Below are positions 7,623 to 16,267 of a stretch of DNA of 64,000 nt, piece after piece. The stretch comes from an uncultured Dokdonia sp. (GTDB lineage: Bacteria; Bacteroidota; Bacteroidia; Flavobacteriales; Flavobacteriaceae). Under the pieces are notes generated by a model. The model had not been told where the DNA came from. It made no database searches and saw only the letters and a list, made by a program, of their open reading frames with translations. How positions within the stretch are numbered: the stretch's first letter is position 1; each line of letters starts with the position of its first letter. Location: the NCBI RefSeq assembly GCF_947492535.1, contig NZ_CANLNH010000003.1:341015-405014 (forward strand), read 5' to 3'. A program made the position numbers and the translations under genes.

Positions 7623-9317
7623 CTATCTTGCGTACTTACGTTTTCGAATGGTGAAAAATAGTACGCCAAAAATGAAAATAAAAATCAACGGAAGCCCTAT
7701 GGTTAAGGCTTGCCACTTGTTTATAGTATCAGCAACTTTTGGAGTATCTAAAAATGGGAGTGCAATCTCTTTGCTTCGTATGTTAATAAGACCATTATCG
7801 TCGAGAAGATAATTGACTGTGTTTAGCAAAAACTCTTTATTTCCGTATTGTTTTCTAGTAAAATAATCAAAACCTAATTCTAAAGGATTCCCTTTACTGT
7901 CAACATCATTTGCGATAAGATCACCATCTGCAATCACTACCATTTTAGATGGGTTAATTGCGCTTTCGCGAAAGCGTATACTATCCATTTTAAAGGGTAG
8001 AACTCGATTTTTAAATGCAGATTCAAAACTCCCTTCTAAGAGAACCGCAAGCGGTTGTGGTCCTGCTTGATAATCTTGCTCATTTGGTTCAATAGATATT
8101 TCGTCTAGGGATATTTCTTTGGGAGTCCCTTCAAGTTTAGTAAGGATACTGGATGATAATAAAACCGTCTTCTCTAGAGAAGAGGTATTATTGAGCAGTT
8201 CTATCTGATTGGCATAATTAAAACGTACAGGGCGTTCTATATTAGTATTGATAGGATGTGTGTTAAAAGAAGGAGTAACCGGCTGATAAAACCAAGGAAG
8301 TTGTTGGTACTTTGATTGGCTTCCATCACCTGAAGCAAGACTTAAAGGTGCGGAATATAAGTCTTTAACTAACACAGGGTTAATGCGAATGCCATATTTA
8401 AAAAACTGATCATTTAAATTCAAGTCCCTAGGAAAGGCCAATGCTTTTCCATCTGGATTTCGCAAGCTGTCGTTTTCCATGGCTACTGCATCAATAAGCC
8501 ATAAAGAATTACCACCGCTAAGGGTGTATTGGTCTAAAACAAATTTTTGTGCATCTGTAAATGCTTTGGTTGGTTTTGCTACAACAACTAGATCAAAAGT
8601 ATTTTGTAATGCTCGTAAGGCTCTTTCAGGGTTTTCAGATACCGCACTCATTGGAAACGGAGCGATACTATAGGTCTCACCTAGTTTGCGAAACATATCT
8701 GCAATCTTAGCATCTGGTAATTCGCCATTATCTTTTAATACGGCAATGCGCTTGGTTTTTGCATTTAATATGCGATTGAAGCCATCTATAAATGCATATT
8801 CTAGATTTTGAATAGAAGCATACACAAATTGTTCAGGAGAAGCGCCTGCAATATTTTTTATAAGTGATATGGGGATGGCTTTTCCATTATGGTTTGCTGT
8901 TGCCCATGGATACAGTGTCTGCGTTTTTTTTTCGCCATTACGTTTTACAGTAAGTGGGAGCGGAGCCATACCAAAACTAGCAAATTGTTGCGCAACGATA
9001 CTCGCATCAGCGCCATCTTCAACTGGGTTTGAAATCGCAAAGGATACATTAGGATTATAATTTGAAATCTCTTCCAGTAAATAACGTGTTTCGTTTTGAA
9101 GTTTTCTAAACTCTGGCTGAAGGTCTCCTTCTAAAAATACATCTACAATAAGCGGACTTTGAATTTGATCTATCACAGCTTTTGCAGGATCGCTTAAGGT
9201 GTATCTTTTATCTTGAGTGAGATCATACCGCTTGTGAAAAAAAGACGCTGCATAATTAATGCCTATCAGAATAATGATAGCAGGAATAAGAGCGGGTATT
9301 TTTTTAAACGTTTTCAC
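7623..9317 (-). CDS. gldG: Gliding motility ABC transporter substrate-binding-like protein GldG
   Basis: 564 aa anchored by one N-terminal transmembrane helix (about 10-27) and one C-terminal helix (about 537-558, ending RKRKYAR). A large periplasmic domain lies between them. The opening KRYDLTQDKRYTLSDPAK is typical of GldG/ABC-type uncharacterised components. GldG works with GldF and the ATPase GldA; these are needed for gliding in Flavobacterium johnsoniae. The gene begins 9 bp after gldF, so they are co-transcribed. The palindromic repeat at 7961-7978 is read in frame as SIRFRES in the periplasmic domain, the only copy in this frame. The ATPase gldA is not in this window. Confidence 0.9.
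   Translation of the reverse strand: MKTFKKIPALIPAIIILIGINYAASFFHKRYDLTQDKRYTLSDPAKAVIDQIQSPLIVDVFLEGDLQPEFRKLQNETRYLLEEISNYNPNVSFAISNPVEDGADASIVAQQFASFGMAPLPLTVKRNGEKKTQTLYPWATANHNGKAIPISLIKNIAGASPEQFVYASIQNLEYAFIDGFNRILNAKTKRIAVLKDNGELPDAKIADMFRKLGETYSIAPFPMSAVSENPERALRALQNTFDLVVVAKPTKAFTDAQKFVLDQYTLSGGNSLWLIDAVAMENDSLRNPDGKALAFPRDLNLNDQFFKYGIRINPVLVKDLYSAPLSLASGDGSQSKYQQLPWFYQPVTPSFNTHPINTNIERPVRFNYANQIELLNNTSSLEKTVLLSSSILTKLEGTPKEISLDEISIEPNEQDYQAGPQPLAVLLEGSFESAFKNRVLPFKMDSIRFRESAINPSKMVVIADGDLIANDVDSKGNPLELGFDYFTRKQYGNKEFLLNTVNYLLDDNGLINIRSKEIALPFLDTPKVADTINKWQALTIGLPLIFIFIFGVLFFTIRKRKYAR
7961..7978. repeat. Palindromic repeat copy 3
   Basis: CGCTTTCGCGAAAGCG plus flanking TA on one side. 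It is inside gldG and read as Arg-Phe-Arg-Glu-Ser. Confidence 0.85.
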
Positions 9318-9326
9318 GAAAGTGGA

Positions 9327-10052
9327 CTATCTAGTTTTTTGAAGTTTATTTTTAGTTAGGTATATGAAAAAGGCAATAATACTTATAAAATATATACAGT
9401 CTCTAGTATCTATAACACCTCTGCTAATGCTGTCATAATGTGTTTGCATACCAAAATTAGTAATCCATGTTCTAAAATTTCCTGGTAGGTAACTGGCAAT
9501 ACCTTCTATTCCGAAATAGAAAATAAAGCAGAACATAACAGCAAGTATAAAAGCTACAATCTGATTATCTGATAGGGTAGAGGCATATATTCCCATCGAA
9601 CAAAAACTTGCCGCAAGAAGCACTAATCCTAGATATGACCCTATGGTGACTCCTACATCTAAATTCCCTACAGGATTTCCTAATTGATAGATGGCTACTA
9701 CATATATTAGTGTTGGGAGTAATGTAATGATAAGTAGGAGTAAAGCTCCAAAATACTTGCCTAAAACAAGTTGTAGTGTTGAAATAGGTTTTGTTAAAAG
9801 CAGCTCTAAAGTTCCTGTTTTTTGCTCATCACTAAAACTACGCATGGTAATTGCTGGGATGAGGAATATGAAAATCCAAGGGGCTAATTGAAAAAAAGGC
9901 GCTAAATCTGCAAATCCAGTACTAGGGATATTAAATTCACCTTCAAATACCCATAAGAACAATCCAGTTACAACAAGAAATAAGCTAATTACTAAGTACC
10001 CAACAGGGGAAGCAAAAAATGAATTGATTTCTTTTTTTAATATCGCTAACAA
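9327..10052 (-). CDS. gldF: Gliding motility ABC transporter permease GldF
   Basis: 241 aa with six hydrophobic segments. It starts MLAILKKEINSFFASPVGYLV, the classic beginning of the ABC-2 family permease of the Gld system. Segments such as RSFSDEQKTGTLELLLTKP (about 66-84) are the conserved cytoplasmic elbow of this permease family. With GldG (9 bp downstream) and GldA it would form an ABC transporter whose cargo is not known. Start chosen because it gives the full first transmembrane segment. Confidence 0.93.
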   Translation of the reverse strand: MLAILKKEINSFFASPVGYLVISLFLVVTGLFLWVFEGEFNIPSTGFADLAPFFQLAPWIFIFLIPAITMRSFSDEQKTGTLELLLTKPISTLQLVLGKYFGALLLLIITLLPTLIYVVAIYQLGNPVGNLDVGVTIGSYLGLVLLAASFCSMGIYASTLSDNQIVAFILAVMFCFIFYFGIEGIASYLPGNFRTWITNFGMQTHYDSISRGVIDTRDCIYFISIIAFFIYLTKNKLQKTR

Positions 10053-10192
10053 AGGCTCTATTTTATAAGGGGTTATTCAATTTGTAAATCTAGTGTAGTT
10101 TTTTTAAACTGTAAAAGTTTTATTCATAAATAGTGATACTGGTATAACTTATATGTATTGTAAATATTTTATGATATGTTTAAAAAGAGTGT

Positions 10193-10332
10193 AAAAGAGG
10201 CTGTCTAAAAAGCAACTTAATACGTCATTCTGAATTCATTTCAGAATCTTATCACATTAATTATCAATTTAATGAGAAACTGAAACAAGTTCAGTTTGAC
10301 GATGATTACATCTTTTTTAGACAGCCTCTTTT
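10193..10332. mobile_element. 140-bp MITE-like element with ~20-bp terminal inverted repeats
   Basis: The left end AAAAGAGGCTGTCTAAAAAG (10193-10212) is almost perfectly inverted at the right end (10312-10332). Inside are two further hairpins, ATTCTGAA/TTCAGAAT (10228-10247) and AACTGAA/TTCAGTT, and an outer CGTCA/TGACG pair. No reading frame is present. The GAGGCTGTCTAAAA end resembles termini of Bacteroidota insertion sequences, so this may be a non-autonomous derivative; a foldback intergenic repeat is the alternative. It fills most of the 339-bp gap between gldF and the next gene. Confidence 0.65.
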
Positions 10333-10391
10333 GTTTTATTACTGAATTATCGTATTAACCCCTAATGATAACTAGTAATACATCATTGATT

Positions 10392-10844
10392 TTAGTTTCC
10401 ACCACTACAACTTGTATAGTAAGAGTAATGTACATCACCAACAGAACCCATTGAAACAGGTGCTAAACCTGTACCCCAGCATACATAAGTAACACAATTT
10501 GCTCCATCGTCAGAAGTATATGGTTCGCCTTGTTCACACTGTGTGTCAGATACTCTGTTTTGAGAACTAGAAGTATTAATGTCAATTTTGGGGTCATTCA
10601 CTTCTAAAACATCATAGATGTCATTTATTTTAGAAATAAAACTTTCTGAATTTTTAAAGCCAACTGTTATAACTTTATCTTCATCAGTTAGTATGGCTTC
10701 ATACCCATCGGTGTTAAGTTGATCTACGATTTTTTGGTTTAAAGAGATCGTTTCTAATGTTTCAACTTCGTTAATTTCAACTTCTTCTGTTGAACATGCA
10801 ATTGCTAAAAAAATACATAAAATGCTTGTGATTCTTAATTTCAT
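10392..10844 (-). CDS. Putative lipoprotein with Cys-rich C-terminus, function unknown
   Basis: 150 aa from the ATG at 10844. This start gives a clean lipoprotein signal, MKLRITSILCIFLAIAC, whereas the 12 residues upstream would only lengthen it. After an acidic linker there is a short alpha/beta region (about 30-90). A glycine- and cysteine-rich tail follows, with Cys in CEQGEP, ANCVTYVCWG and YTSCSGGN, which could form two disulfides. I do not recognise a family. It is separate from neighbours, with the MITE-like element downstream of it. Confidence 0.6.
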   Translation of the reverse strand: MKLRITSILCIFLAIACSTEEVEINEVETLETISLNQKIVDQLNTDGYEAILTDEDKVITVGFKNSESFISKINDIYDVLEVNDPKIDINTSSSQNRVSDTQCEQGEPYTSDDGANCVTYVCWGTGLAPVSMGSVGDVHYSYYTSCSGGN

Positions 10845-11028
10845 AATTAATAGTTTTAGAATTATTATTTGATACCCCAAAACTAGTATGAGTATATAAG
10901 TGCTACAATCTATCTATTCCAATATTCATGAATAAAGAAATCGAAATTCATGAAAATTAATAATTGATATATAAAAGTGACAAAATAGGACTGTTTGATA
11001 CTAAGTATTTTACATTTTGTAAAAGAGA

Positions 11029-13464
11029 TTATCCTTCAAAATCTTCTCCGTCGCCGTTAAAACCTCTACCAGAACCGTTTCGTTTTTTCTTTTGATTGAA
11101 ACGATATGTAAATGATAAATTGATAGAACGTTCTCTAAACTGAAATTCACTTTCTCCTGGGAAAGGAAAATTGATAGTAGATCTACGAACTCTAGAGTTA
11201 AAAATATCTCTAATATTAAGTGCTAAAGAAGCTTTTTCTTTGAATAAATCTTTACTAAATGCAAAGTCTGCAGAGAAAATACCTTCATTTTCACTTTGGG
11301 CATTTACAGAGGGACCGCGATAATTGATACGTGTTTGCCAATCAATACGCCATGGCAATGTATACTTATTATTAAGTCTGGCTGTCCAAGTAAAGTTACT
11401 TGCCCCAAAATCAATACCATCAAACTCACCAGCAGTTTCAGAGTTAAATACATTTACGTTGGCATTTACTCTCCATTTTTTTGTAGGTGAGTAGGTGAGT
11501 GTTGCTTCAGCTCCAATCCTATCATTTCTTGAAAGATTAACTGGCGTTCTCGTTAAAACATCTTCTTCTTCGCCATTAACTACCGTAGTTTCTCCTGTCT
11601 CTAAGAAAACAAATTGGAAAGTATCTTCCGTACGTCTAAAAAATATAGAACCATTAAGGGTAAGTGATTTGCTTATCTTATTAAGGTACCCCAGATCAAC
11701 TCCATTTGATAAACTTGGATTAAGGTTTGGGTTTCCTTGGAAGAAGGTAGTAGCACTCGTCCTAGATGGGAATGGATTTAAGAAGAAACCACGAGGCCTC
11801 CTAATACGTCTATTATATCCAAAACTAACTGTTTCCTTTTCGTTTAACTCATAATTTAAATTTACCGTAGGAAAAAAATTAGTAAAATCTCTACTATTAA
11901 AGTCGCTTACAGTTTGTTGGTCAATTTCAATATCAGTATACTCCATACGTAAGCCTAATAAGAAATTGAACTTATTTATCTTACTTCCGTATTGAGTGTA
12001 TAGTGCATGAATATTTTCTTTAAAGATGAGACTGTTGGTAAGATCTGTATTTAATAATAAGTCACCATTTTCATTATCCTCATCAATACTATTATCAAAC
12101 ACAATAAAATCAGTATCTAAATCTCTTATGTTTCCTCGATATCCAGCTTCAAAACGAGCATTGTCTCCTAAAGGCTGTACAAAATCTACTTGTGCAAAAA
12201 AACGTTTTTGATCTTCTATAGTCTCATTGGTCTCTAGTTCCGTTGGAGTACCTGTATTTAGAGAACTATTTCTAATATCTACAAATTCTGTTTCTTCTGA
12301 ATTTTCATATTGAAACTCTATAGAGAGATTTCCATCATTCTCCCATTTTTTATCAAAATTTAAACTGAATTGGGAGGTGAGATCTTCTTCTGTTTCTGGA
12401 GCAAAGCGTTGTGATAAAAAGATATCGTCTCCGCTAGTCTGAGTAATATTATTTAGCGATTCATTCTCATTATCACTATCTCTAACTACCGCAGCAGCAG
12501 TAATACTTGTGTTGTCATCTATATAATATTCAACGCCAAAATTAGCTGTAAGGCCTCCACGTTCTCTAGTAAATTCTCTATCTTCAATCAAAGAACCACC
12601 TTCCTGTATACGACTTGTAAACGTATTGCCTTCAGAACCTCTAATATTATATCCTCCAGTAGCAAAAATATTGAAATCTCCAGTTCTATAGTTTACATTT
12701 CCAGAAATCCCTCTAGTATCAAAGTTACCAATGTTTGCAGTAACGGCTCCATTTAACCCTTGTAATTTGCTACGTCTAAGAATGATATTCAATATTCCTG
12801 CACTTCCTTCGGCATCATATCTCGCAGAAGGAGATGTAATCACTTCTACACGCTCTATAGATTCTGCTGGCAGTTGTCTCAAGGCATCGGTTCCACTTAG
12901 TCCTATAAGTCCAGACGGTTTTCCATTAATTAAGATACGAACATCACCATTACCTCTCAAAGCAACATTACCTTCAACATCGACTGTTACAGATGGGACA
13001 TTATCTAATACATCAGACACAGAGGCTCCTCGTACAGTAAGATCTTTACCAATATTATAAATTTGCTTGTCTAGTTTGTATTCTACAGTGGTTTTTTCTG
13101 CAATGACAGTAACTTCTTCTAGTGTGGCTGCATCAATCTCTAAATTAATCGTACCTAAAGAAGTATTCTTAAATAGTTTTTGATCTTTTAATACTACAGG
13201 TTGAAAAGAGATATATTCGATTTTGATATCGTATAGTCCTGCCGGTGTTTTAATAGAAAATGTACCATTAGTAGTTGTTATTCCTCCATTTACAGCTTCT
13301 GGATTACGTTTGTTTATAAGAGTAATAGTTGCATATTCTAAAGGAATAGCCCCTTCTTTATCTTGAACTTTACCAGAAAGTGTAATTTCTTTTCCTTGTG
13401 GCGATTGTGCCTGAAGAGAAAAAACGAAAAGTAGAAGTAATACAAAAATGATGGTCGATTTCAT
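11029..13464 (-). CDS. TonB-dependent receptor family protein (outer-membrane beta-barrel, OMP_b-brl_3 type)
   Basis: 811 aa with signal peptide (ending LQA-Q). Residues ~24-115 form a carboxypeptidase-regulatory-like (Ig-fold) domain. The plug domain (~125-230) contains VSDVLDNVPSVTVDVEGNVALRGNGDVRILINGKP. The rest is a strand-rich barrel ending in aromatic NLSFTYRF followed by a short basic Gly-rich tail (KKKRNGSGRGFNG). Such receptors import large nutrients or metal chelates with energy from TonB; the substrate cannot be told. No SusD partner is adjacent. The extra tail after the last strand is unusual for a barrel. A possible TAATTTCG -7-like box lies just upstream. Confidence 0.88.
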   Translation of the reverse strand: MKSTIIFVLLLLFVFSLQAQSPQGKEITLSGKVQDKEGAIPLEYATITLINKRNPEAVNGGITTTNGTFSIKTPAGLYDIKIEYISFQPVVLKDQKLFKNTSLGTINLEIDAATLEEVTVIAEKTTVEYKLDKQIYNIGKDLTVRGASVSDVLDNVPSVTVDVEGNVALRGNGDVRILINGKPSGLIGLSGTDALRQLPAESIERVEVITSPSARYDAEGSAGILNIILRRSKLQGLNGAVTANIGNFDTRGISGNVNYRTGDFNIFATGGYNIRGSEGNTFTSRIQEGGSLIEDREFTRERGGLTANFGVEYYIDDNTSITAAAVVRDSDNENESLNNITQTSGDDIFLSQRFAPETEEDLTSQFSLNFDKKWENDGNLSIEFQYENSEETEFVDIRNSSLNTGTPTELETNETIEDQKRFFAQVDFVQPLGDNARFEAGYRGNIRDLDTDFIVFDNSIDEDNENGDLLLNTDLTNSLIFKENIHALYTQYGSKINKFNFLLGLRMEYTDIEIDQQTVSDFNSRDFTNFFPTVNLNYELNEKETVSFGYNRRIRRPRGFFLNPFPSRTSATTFFQGNPNLNPSLSNGVDLGYLNKISKSLTLNGSIFFRRTEDTFQFVFLETGETTVVNGEEEDVLTRTPVNLSRNDRIGAEATLTYSPTKKWRVNANVNVFNSETAGEFDGIDFGASNFTWTARLNNKYTLPWRIDWQTRINYRGPSVNAQSENEGIFSADFAFSKDLFKEKASLALNIRDIFNSRVRRSTINFPFPGESEFQFRERSINLSFTYRFNQKKKRNGSGRGFNGDGEDFEG

Positions 13465-13502
13465 TATTTTGGTAATTTTCGTCGAAATTACTCCATAAAA
13501 AA

Positions 13503-13524
13503 ACGCTAGTTGTTAAACTAGCGT
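13503..13524 (-). terminator. Terminator between the small periplasmic gene and the TonB receptor gene
   Basis: ACGCTAGTT and AACTAGCGT form a perfect stem around a short loop, followed by seven T on the minus strand. It ends the 13556-13909 transcript. Confidence 0.8.
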
Positions 13525-13555
13525 TAATCTGTATGTTAAACAGGAGTTAAAGAAA

Positions 13556-13909
13556 TTATCCTTTTCTAAGTTCTCCGGCTAATTCTTGGAATTTTGCATA
13601 TTGAGTTTCATCAAGTATGTTCTTCATATTTAAATCTTCTCTGTCGTTTATTTTCTTAAGTTTTTCTGCTTTTAAATCTGCAGTCATACCCGTAGATTCA
13701 GTAATTGTTTTTCTAGACTGAGCAAATACACCCATAATTTTAGTTATAGAAGAAACTTGTTGAGGAGATAAATTTAGTTTTTGAGTAAGCATCTCAACAA
13801 CTCCAGTTTGTAATGCACTTTTTGCAGATGGTGTCTGAGTAGAAACCTGAGCTTGAGCAACGCCTAATCCTAGGAAACATAGCGCTACTATTGCGATTAT
13901 TTTTTTCAT
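13556..13909 (-). CDS. Small periplasmic protein with LTxxQ/Spy-like helical motif
   Basis: 117 aa with a clear signal peptide (MKKIIAIVALCFLGLGVAQA-Q). The mature part is all-helical; the segment LNLSPQQVSSITKIM (about 46-60) resembles the LTxxQ repeat found in Spy/CpxP periplasmic chaperones, followed by a charged helix and DETQYAKFQEL. Only one such motif pair is present, so chaperone function is a weak inference. It has its own terminator downstream and probably its own promoter. Confidence 0.6.
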   Translation of the reverse strand: MKKIIAIVALCFLGLGVAQAQVSTQTPSAKSALQTGVVEMLTQKLNLSPQQVSSITKIMGVFAQSRKTITESTGMTADLKAEKLKKINDREDLNMKNILDETQYAKFQELAGELRKG

Positions 13910-13958
13910 AATGAATAAGTAATATTATTTAGATAGAATTTAATTTTATGGTGTGAAT

Positions 13959-14300
13959 TTACAAAATAGATTTAATATTTGAGGGTGGACGTCCAATAAT
14001 TGCCTTTTTTCCATTAACAACGATAGGTCTTTGTATGAGTTTAGGATGCGTAGCAAGTGCTTTTATAATCTCATTATCAGTTAGTTTTTTACCCTTGTAG
14101 CTTTCTTTCCATATGGTTTCATCTGTACGAACCAATTCCATAGGTTTAATCCCTAAAGTGTCAATAAGTCGTTCTAGCGTAGGAACAGGCAGTTGCTCGT
14201 CCATATATTTTATAATTTGGAAAGGTTTGCCAGAAGCTTCAACAATGGCTAATCCTTCTCGGCTTTTTGAACATTTTGGGTGGTGGTAGATTTTAATCAT
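13959..14300 (-). CDS. ArsC/Spx family thioredoxin-fold reductase
   Basis: 113 aa, typical ArsC length. The N-terminal IYHHPKCSKSREGL carries the active-site Cys10 in a CxxS context, and the C-terminal RPIVVNGKKAIIGRPP matches the conserved RPxV...RPP region of glutaredoxin-coupled arsenate reductases. Whether it reduces arsenate is unknown; many such genes are annotated only from this fold. No other ars genes are nearby. A palindromic repeat lies 10 bp upstream of the start. Confidence 0.85.
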   Translation of the reverse strand: MIKIYHHPKCSKSREGLAIVEASGKPFQIIKYMDEQLPVPTLERLIDTLGIKPMELVRTDETIWKESYKGKKLTDNEIIKALATHPKLIQRPIVVNGKKAIIGRPPSNIKSIL

Positions 14301-14309
14301 AATGGGTTT

Positions 14310-14326
14310 GCTTTCGCGAAAGCGTA
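14310..14326. repeat. Palindromic repeat copy 4
   Basis: GCTTTCGCGAAAGCGTA in the 47-bp gap between the HAD and ArsC-family genes. Confidence 0.85.
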
Positions 14327-14347
14327 CTAAAATTAATGGGTTATTAT

Positions 14348-14965
14348 TTATATTATAATTCCTAAGGTTCTTAATTGTATTTCTAGAGTAGGCGCATTTT
14401 TAAAATGAATTCCCGTGATACCAACAGCTTCACAACCTTCTATATTTGCATAACTATCATCTATAAAAACAGCTTCTTCTGCATGTATATTATAACGATC
14501 AAGCATGAGGTTGTAAATAGAAGCAAATGGTTTACGCATGTTCTCATCGCCAGAGACTAGAATTCCTTCAAACCATTGTAGCCAGGGAAATTTTGCAATG
14601 GCTTTAGGCCATGTTTCTCCACTCCAATTGGTTAATGCTAGTACTCTATAGTTTGGATTATCTACTAATTTTTTCAAAATCGCTAAGGTGCCTTCATGTA
14701 CATAGCCCAACATTTCTTCCCAACGGCCATAATACATTTCTATGAGTTCTTTATACTCTGGAAATAATGCGATCCGTTCTTCGGTGGCTTTGGCTATAGG
14801 ATAACCAGCATCCTGATTTACATTCCAATCCCAAGCACAAATATGTTGTAAAAACCAATCCATTTTTGCACGATTGCCTCTAAACTCTTTGAGATATACA
14901 TATTCCGGACTCCAGTCTATTAAGACACCTCCTAAATCAAATATGATTGTTTTTATTTCTTTCAT
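14348..14965 (-). CDS. HAD-superfamily hydrolase (YihX-like phosphatase)
   Basis: 205 aa, the size of a HAD-IA phosphatase with a small cap. Motif I is IIFDLGGVLIDW (nucleophile Asp10; Gly replaces the usual second Asp, as in YihX-like members), motif II is ALTNWS (about 116-121), motif III uses the Lys in MRKPFASIY, and motif IV is VFIDDSYANIEG. These enzymes dephosphorylate small sugar phosphates or nucleotides; the substrate is not predictable. It lies 58 bp downstream of prfB on the same strand and may be in its transcript, with the interrupted repeat between them. Confidence 0.85.
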   Translation of the reverse strand: MKEIKTIIFDLGGVLIDWSPEYVYLKEFRGNRAKMDWFLQHICAWDWNVNQDAGYPIAKATEERIALFPEYKELIEMYYGRWEEMLGYVHEGTLAILKKLVDNPNYRVLALTNWSGETWPKAIAKFPWLQWFEGILVSGDENMRKPFASIYNLMLDRYNIHAEEAVFIDDSYANIEGCEAVGITGIHFKNAPTLEIQLRTLGIII

Positions 14966-14975
14966 AATTCTTTTC

Positions 14976-15015
14976 CACTTTCCTGCCTACCAGCAGGCAG
15001 GCGCGAAAGCGTATA
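14976..15015. repeat. Palindromic repeat copy 5, split by a second 20-bp palindrome
   Basis: CACTTT (14976-14981) and CGCGAAAGCGTATA (15002-15015) are the two parts of the common repeat. Between them lies CCTGCCTACCAGCAGGCAGG (14982-15001), a quasi-palindrome of a different family. Removing those 20 bases restores CACTTTCGCGAAAGCG, one base off consensus. Confidence 0.8.
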
Positions 15016-15023
15016 TACTTCGA

Positions 15024-16128
15024 TTATAATTGGTCACTTGCTTCTTCTTGCCCCATGGCCATAAGGTAACTCTTTAAAAAAGCATCAATTTCTCCGTCCA
15101 ATACTTTTTCTGGCTGTCTGTATTCATAATTAGTACGGTGATCTTTCACACGTCTATCGTCTAATACATAGGATCTTATTTGAGATCCCCATTCTATTTT
15201 CATCTTACTCGCTTCTATATCTTGGCGTGCTTCCATACGCTTACGCAACTCAATTTCATATAATTGCGATCGAAGCATTTGTAACGCTGTCGCTCTATTA
15301 TCATGTTGAGATCTACTGTCAGAACAAGAAATTTTAATGCCACTCGGGAAGTGGGTAAGTTGTACTTTAGTTTCTACCTTATTTACATTTTGCCCACCAG
15401 CTCCTGAGGATCTTGCGGTCACAATTTCATAATCAGCAGGATTTAAATCAATCTCTATCGTATCATCTACAAGTGGATATACATATACAGAAGCAAAAGA
15501 GGTGTGACGCTTAGCGTTGCTATCAAAAGGAGAAATACGTACCAGTCTATGAACGCCATTTTCACTTTTAAGCCAACCAAAAGCAAACTCTCCATCGATC
15601 TCTAATGTGACTGTATTAATACCTGCAACATCTCCTTCTTGAAAGTTGAGTTCTTTGACTTTATATCCTTTCTTTTCAGCCCACATCAAATACATACGCA
15701 TAAGCATACTTGCCCAGTCACAAGCTTCTGTTCCGCCAGCTCCTGCAGTAATTTGTAATACAGCACTCATTTCGTCACCTTCTTCAGAAAGCATGTTTCT
15801 AAATTCGATGTTTTCTAATAAATCTAAAGTAGTTTCGTATTGTTTTTGTACTTCTTCTTCAGAAGCATCTCCATCTTTTGCAAATTCATAAAGAACTTCG
15901 AGATCTTCTGTTTGAGATTTTACAGTCTCATAATCTTTCACCCATTTTTTCTTAGAACGGAGTAGTTTCATAAAAGCTTCCGCTTCTTTTGCGTTGTTCC
16001 AGAAATTTGGGTCAAATGTTTTTTCTTCTTCGTTTGCTATTTCAATAAGCTTTCGATCTATGTCAAAGATATCTCCTTAAGCTTTCTATACGCTCTTGGA
16101 GTGATTTTAATTGTTCTGCTGTAATCAT
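15024..16128 (-). CDS. prfB: Peptide chain release factor 2, with programmed +1 frameshift
   Basis: The gene starts at ATG 16128 and reads 21 codons ([21 protein letters not shown]) to an in-frame TGA at 16065-16063, in the context AGGAGATATCTTTGAC. This is the classic RF2 autoregulatory site: an SD-like AGGAG three codons before a CTT-TGA slippery stop. Skipping one base gives Asp-Ile-Asp-Arg and the rest of the protein, about 367 aa in total. The GGQ motif is in [18 protein letters not shown]2 terminates at UGA and UAA; when RF2 is scarce, slow termination at this UGA allows the shift. A reader taking only the longest plain frame would lose the first ~50 residues. Confidence 0.95.
16063..16078 (-). 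promoter_or_regulatory. RF2 recoding site (internal SD plus CTT TGA C)
   Basis: On the minus strand AAGGAGATATCTTTGA: the SD-like AAGGAG pairs with 16S rRNA and pushes the ribosome forward at CTT-TGA. It is one of the few SD-like sequences in this window. Confidence 0.92.
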
Positions 16129-16148
16129 AATGGTTATAAAGTAGATAT

Positions 16149-16178
16149 CAAAAATAAAAGATTACAATAGATTTTCAA
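16149..16178 (-). promoter_or_regulatory. prfB promoter, Bacteroidota type
   Basis: Minus strand TTG (16178-16176), a 19-base spacer, then TATTTTTG (16156-16149), matching TTG-n19-TAnnTTTG. It lies 20 bases before the prfB start. Confidence 0.55.
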
Positions 16179-16208
16179 TGATTAAATTGAGATACTTATA
16201 AAGTTCGT

Positions 16209-16232
16209 GATGTAATTTTTTTAAATTACATC
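16209..16232. promoter_or_regulatory. 10-bp-arm palindrome between divergent prfB and lipoprotein genes
   Basis: GATGTAATTT and AAATTACATC with a 4-base T loop, 36 bp before the plus-strand lipoprotein start. It could be an operator or a hairpin in the leader; nothing else supports a role. Confidence 0.35.
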
Positions 16233-16267
16233 GACATAGCTATGTATACACTTTAAAAACTACCGCT

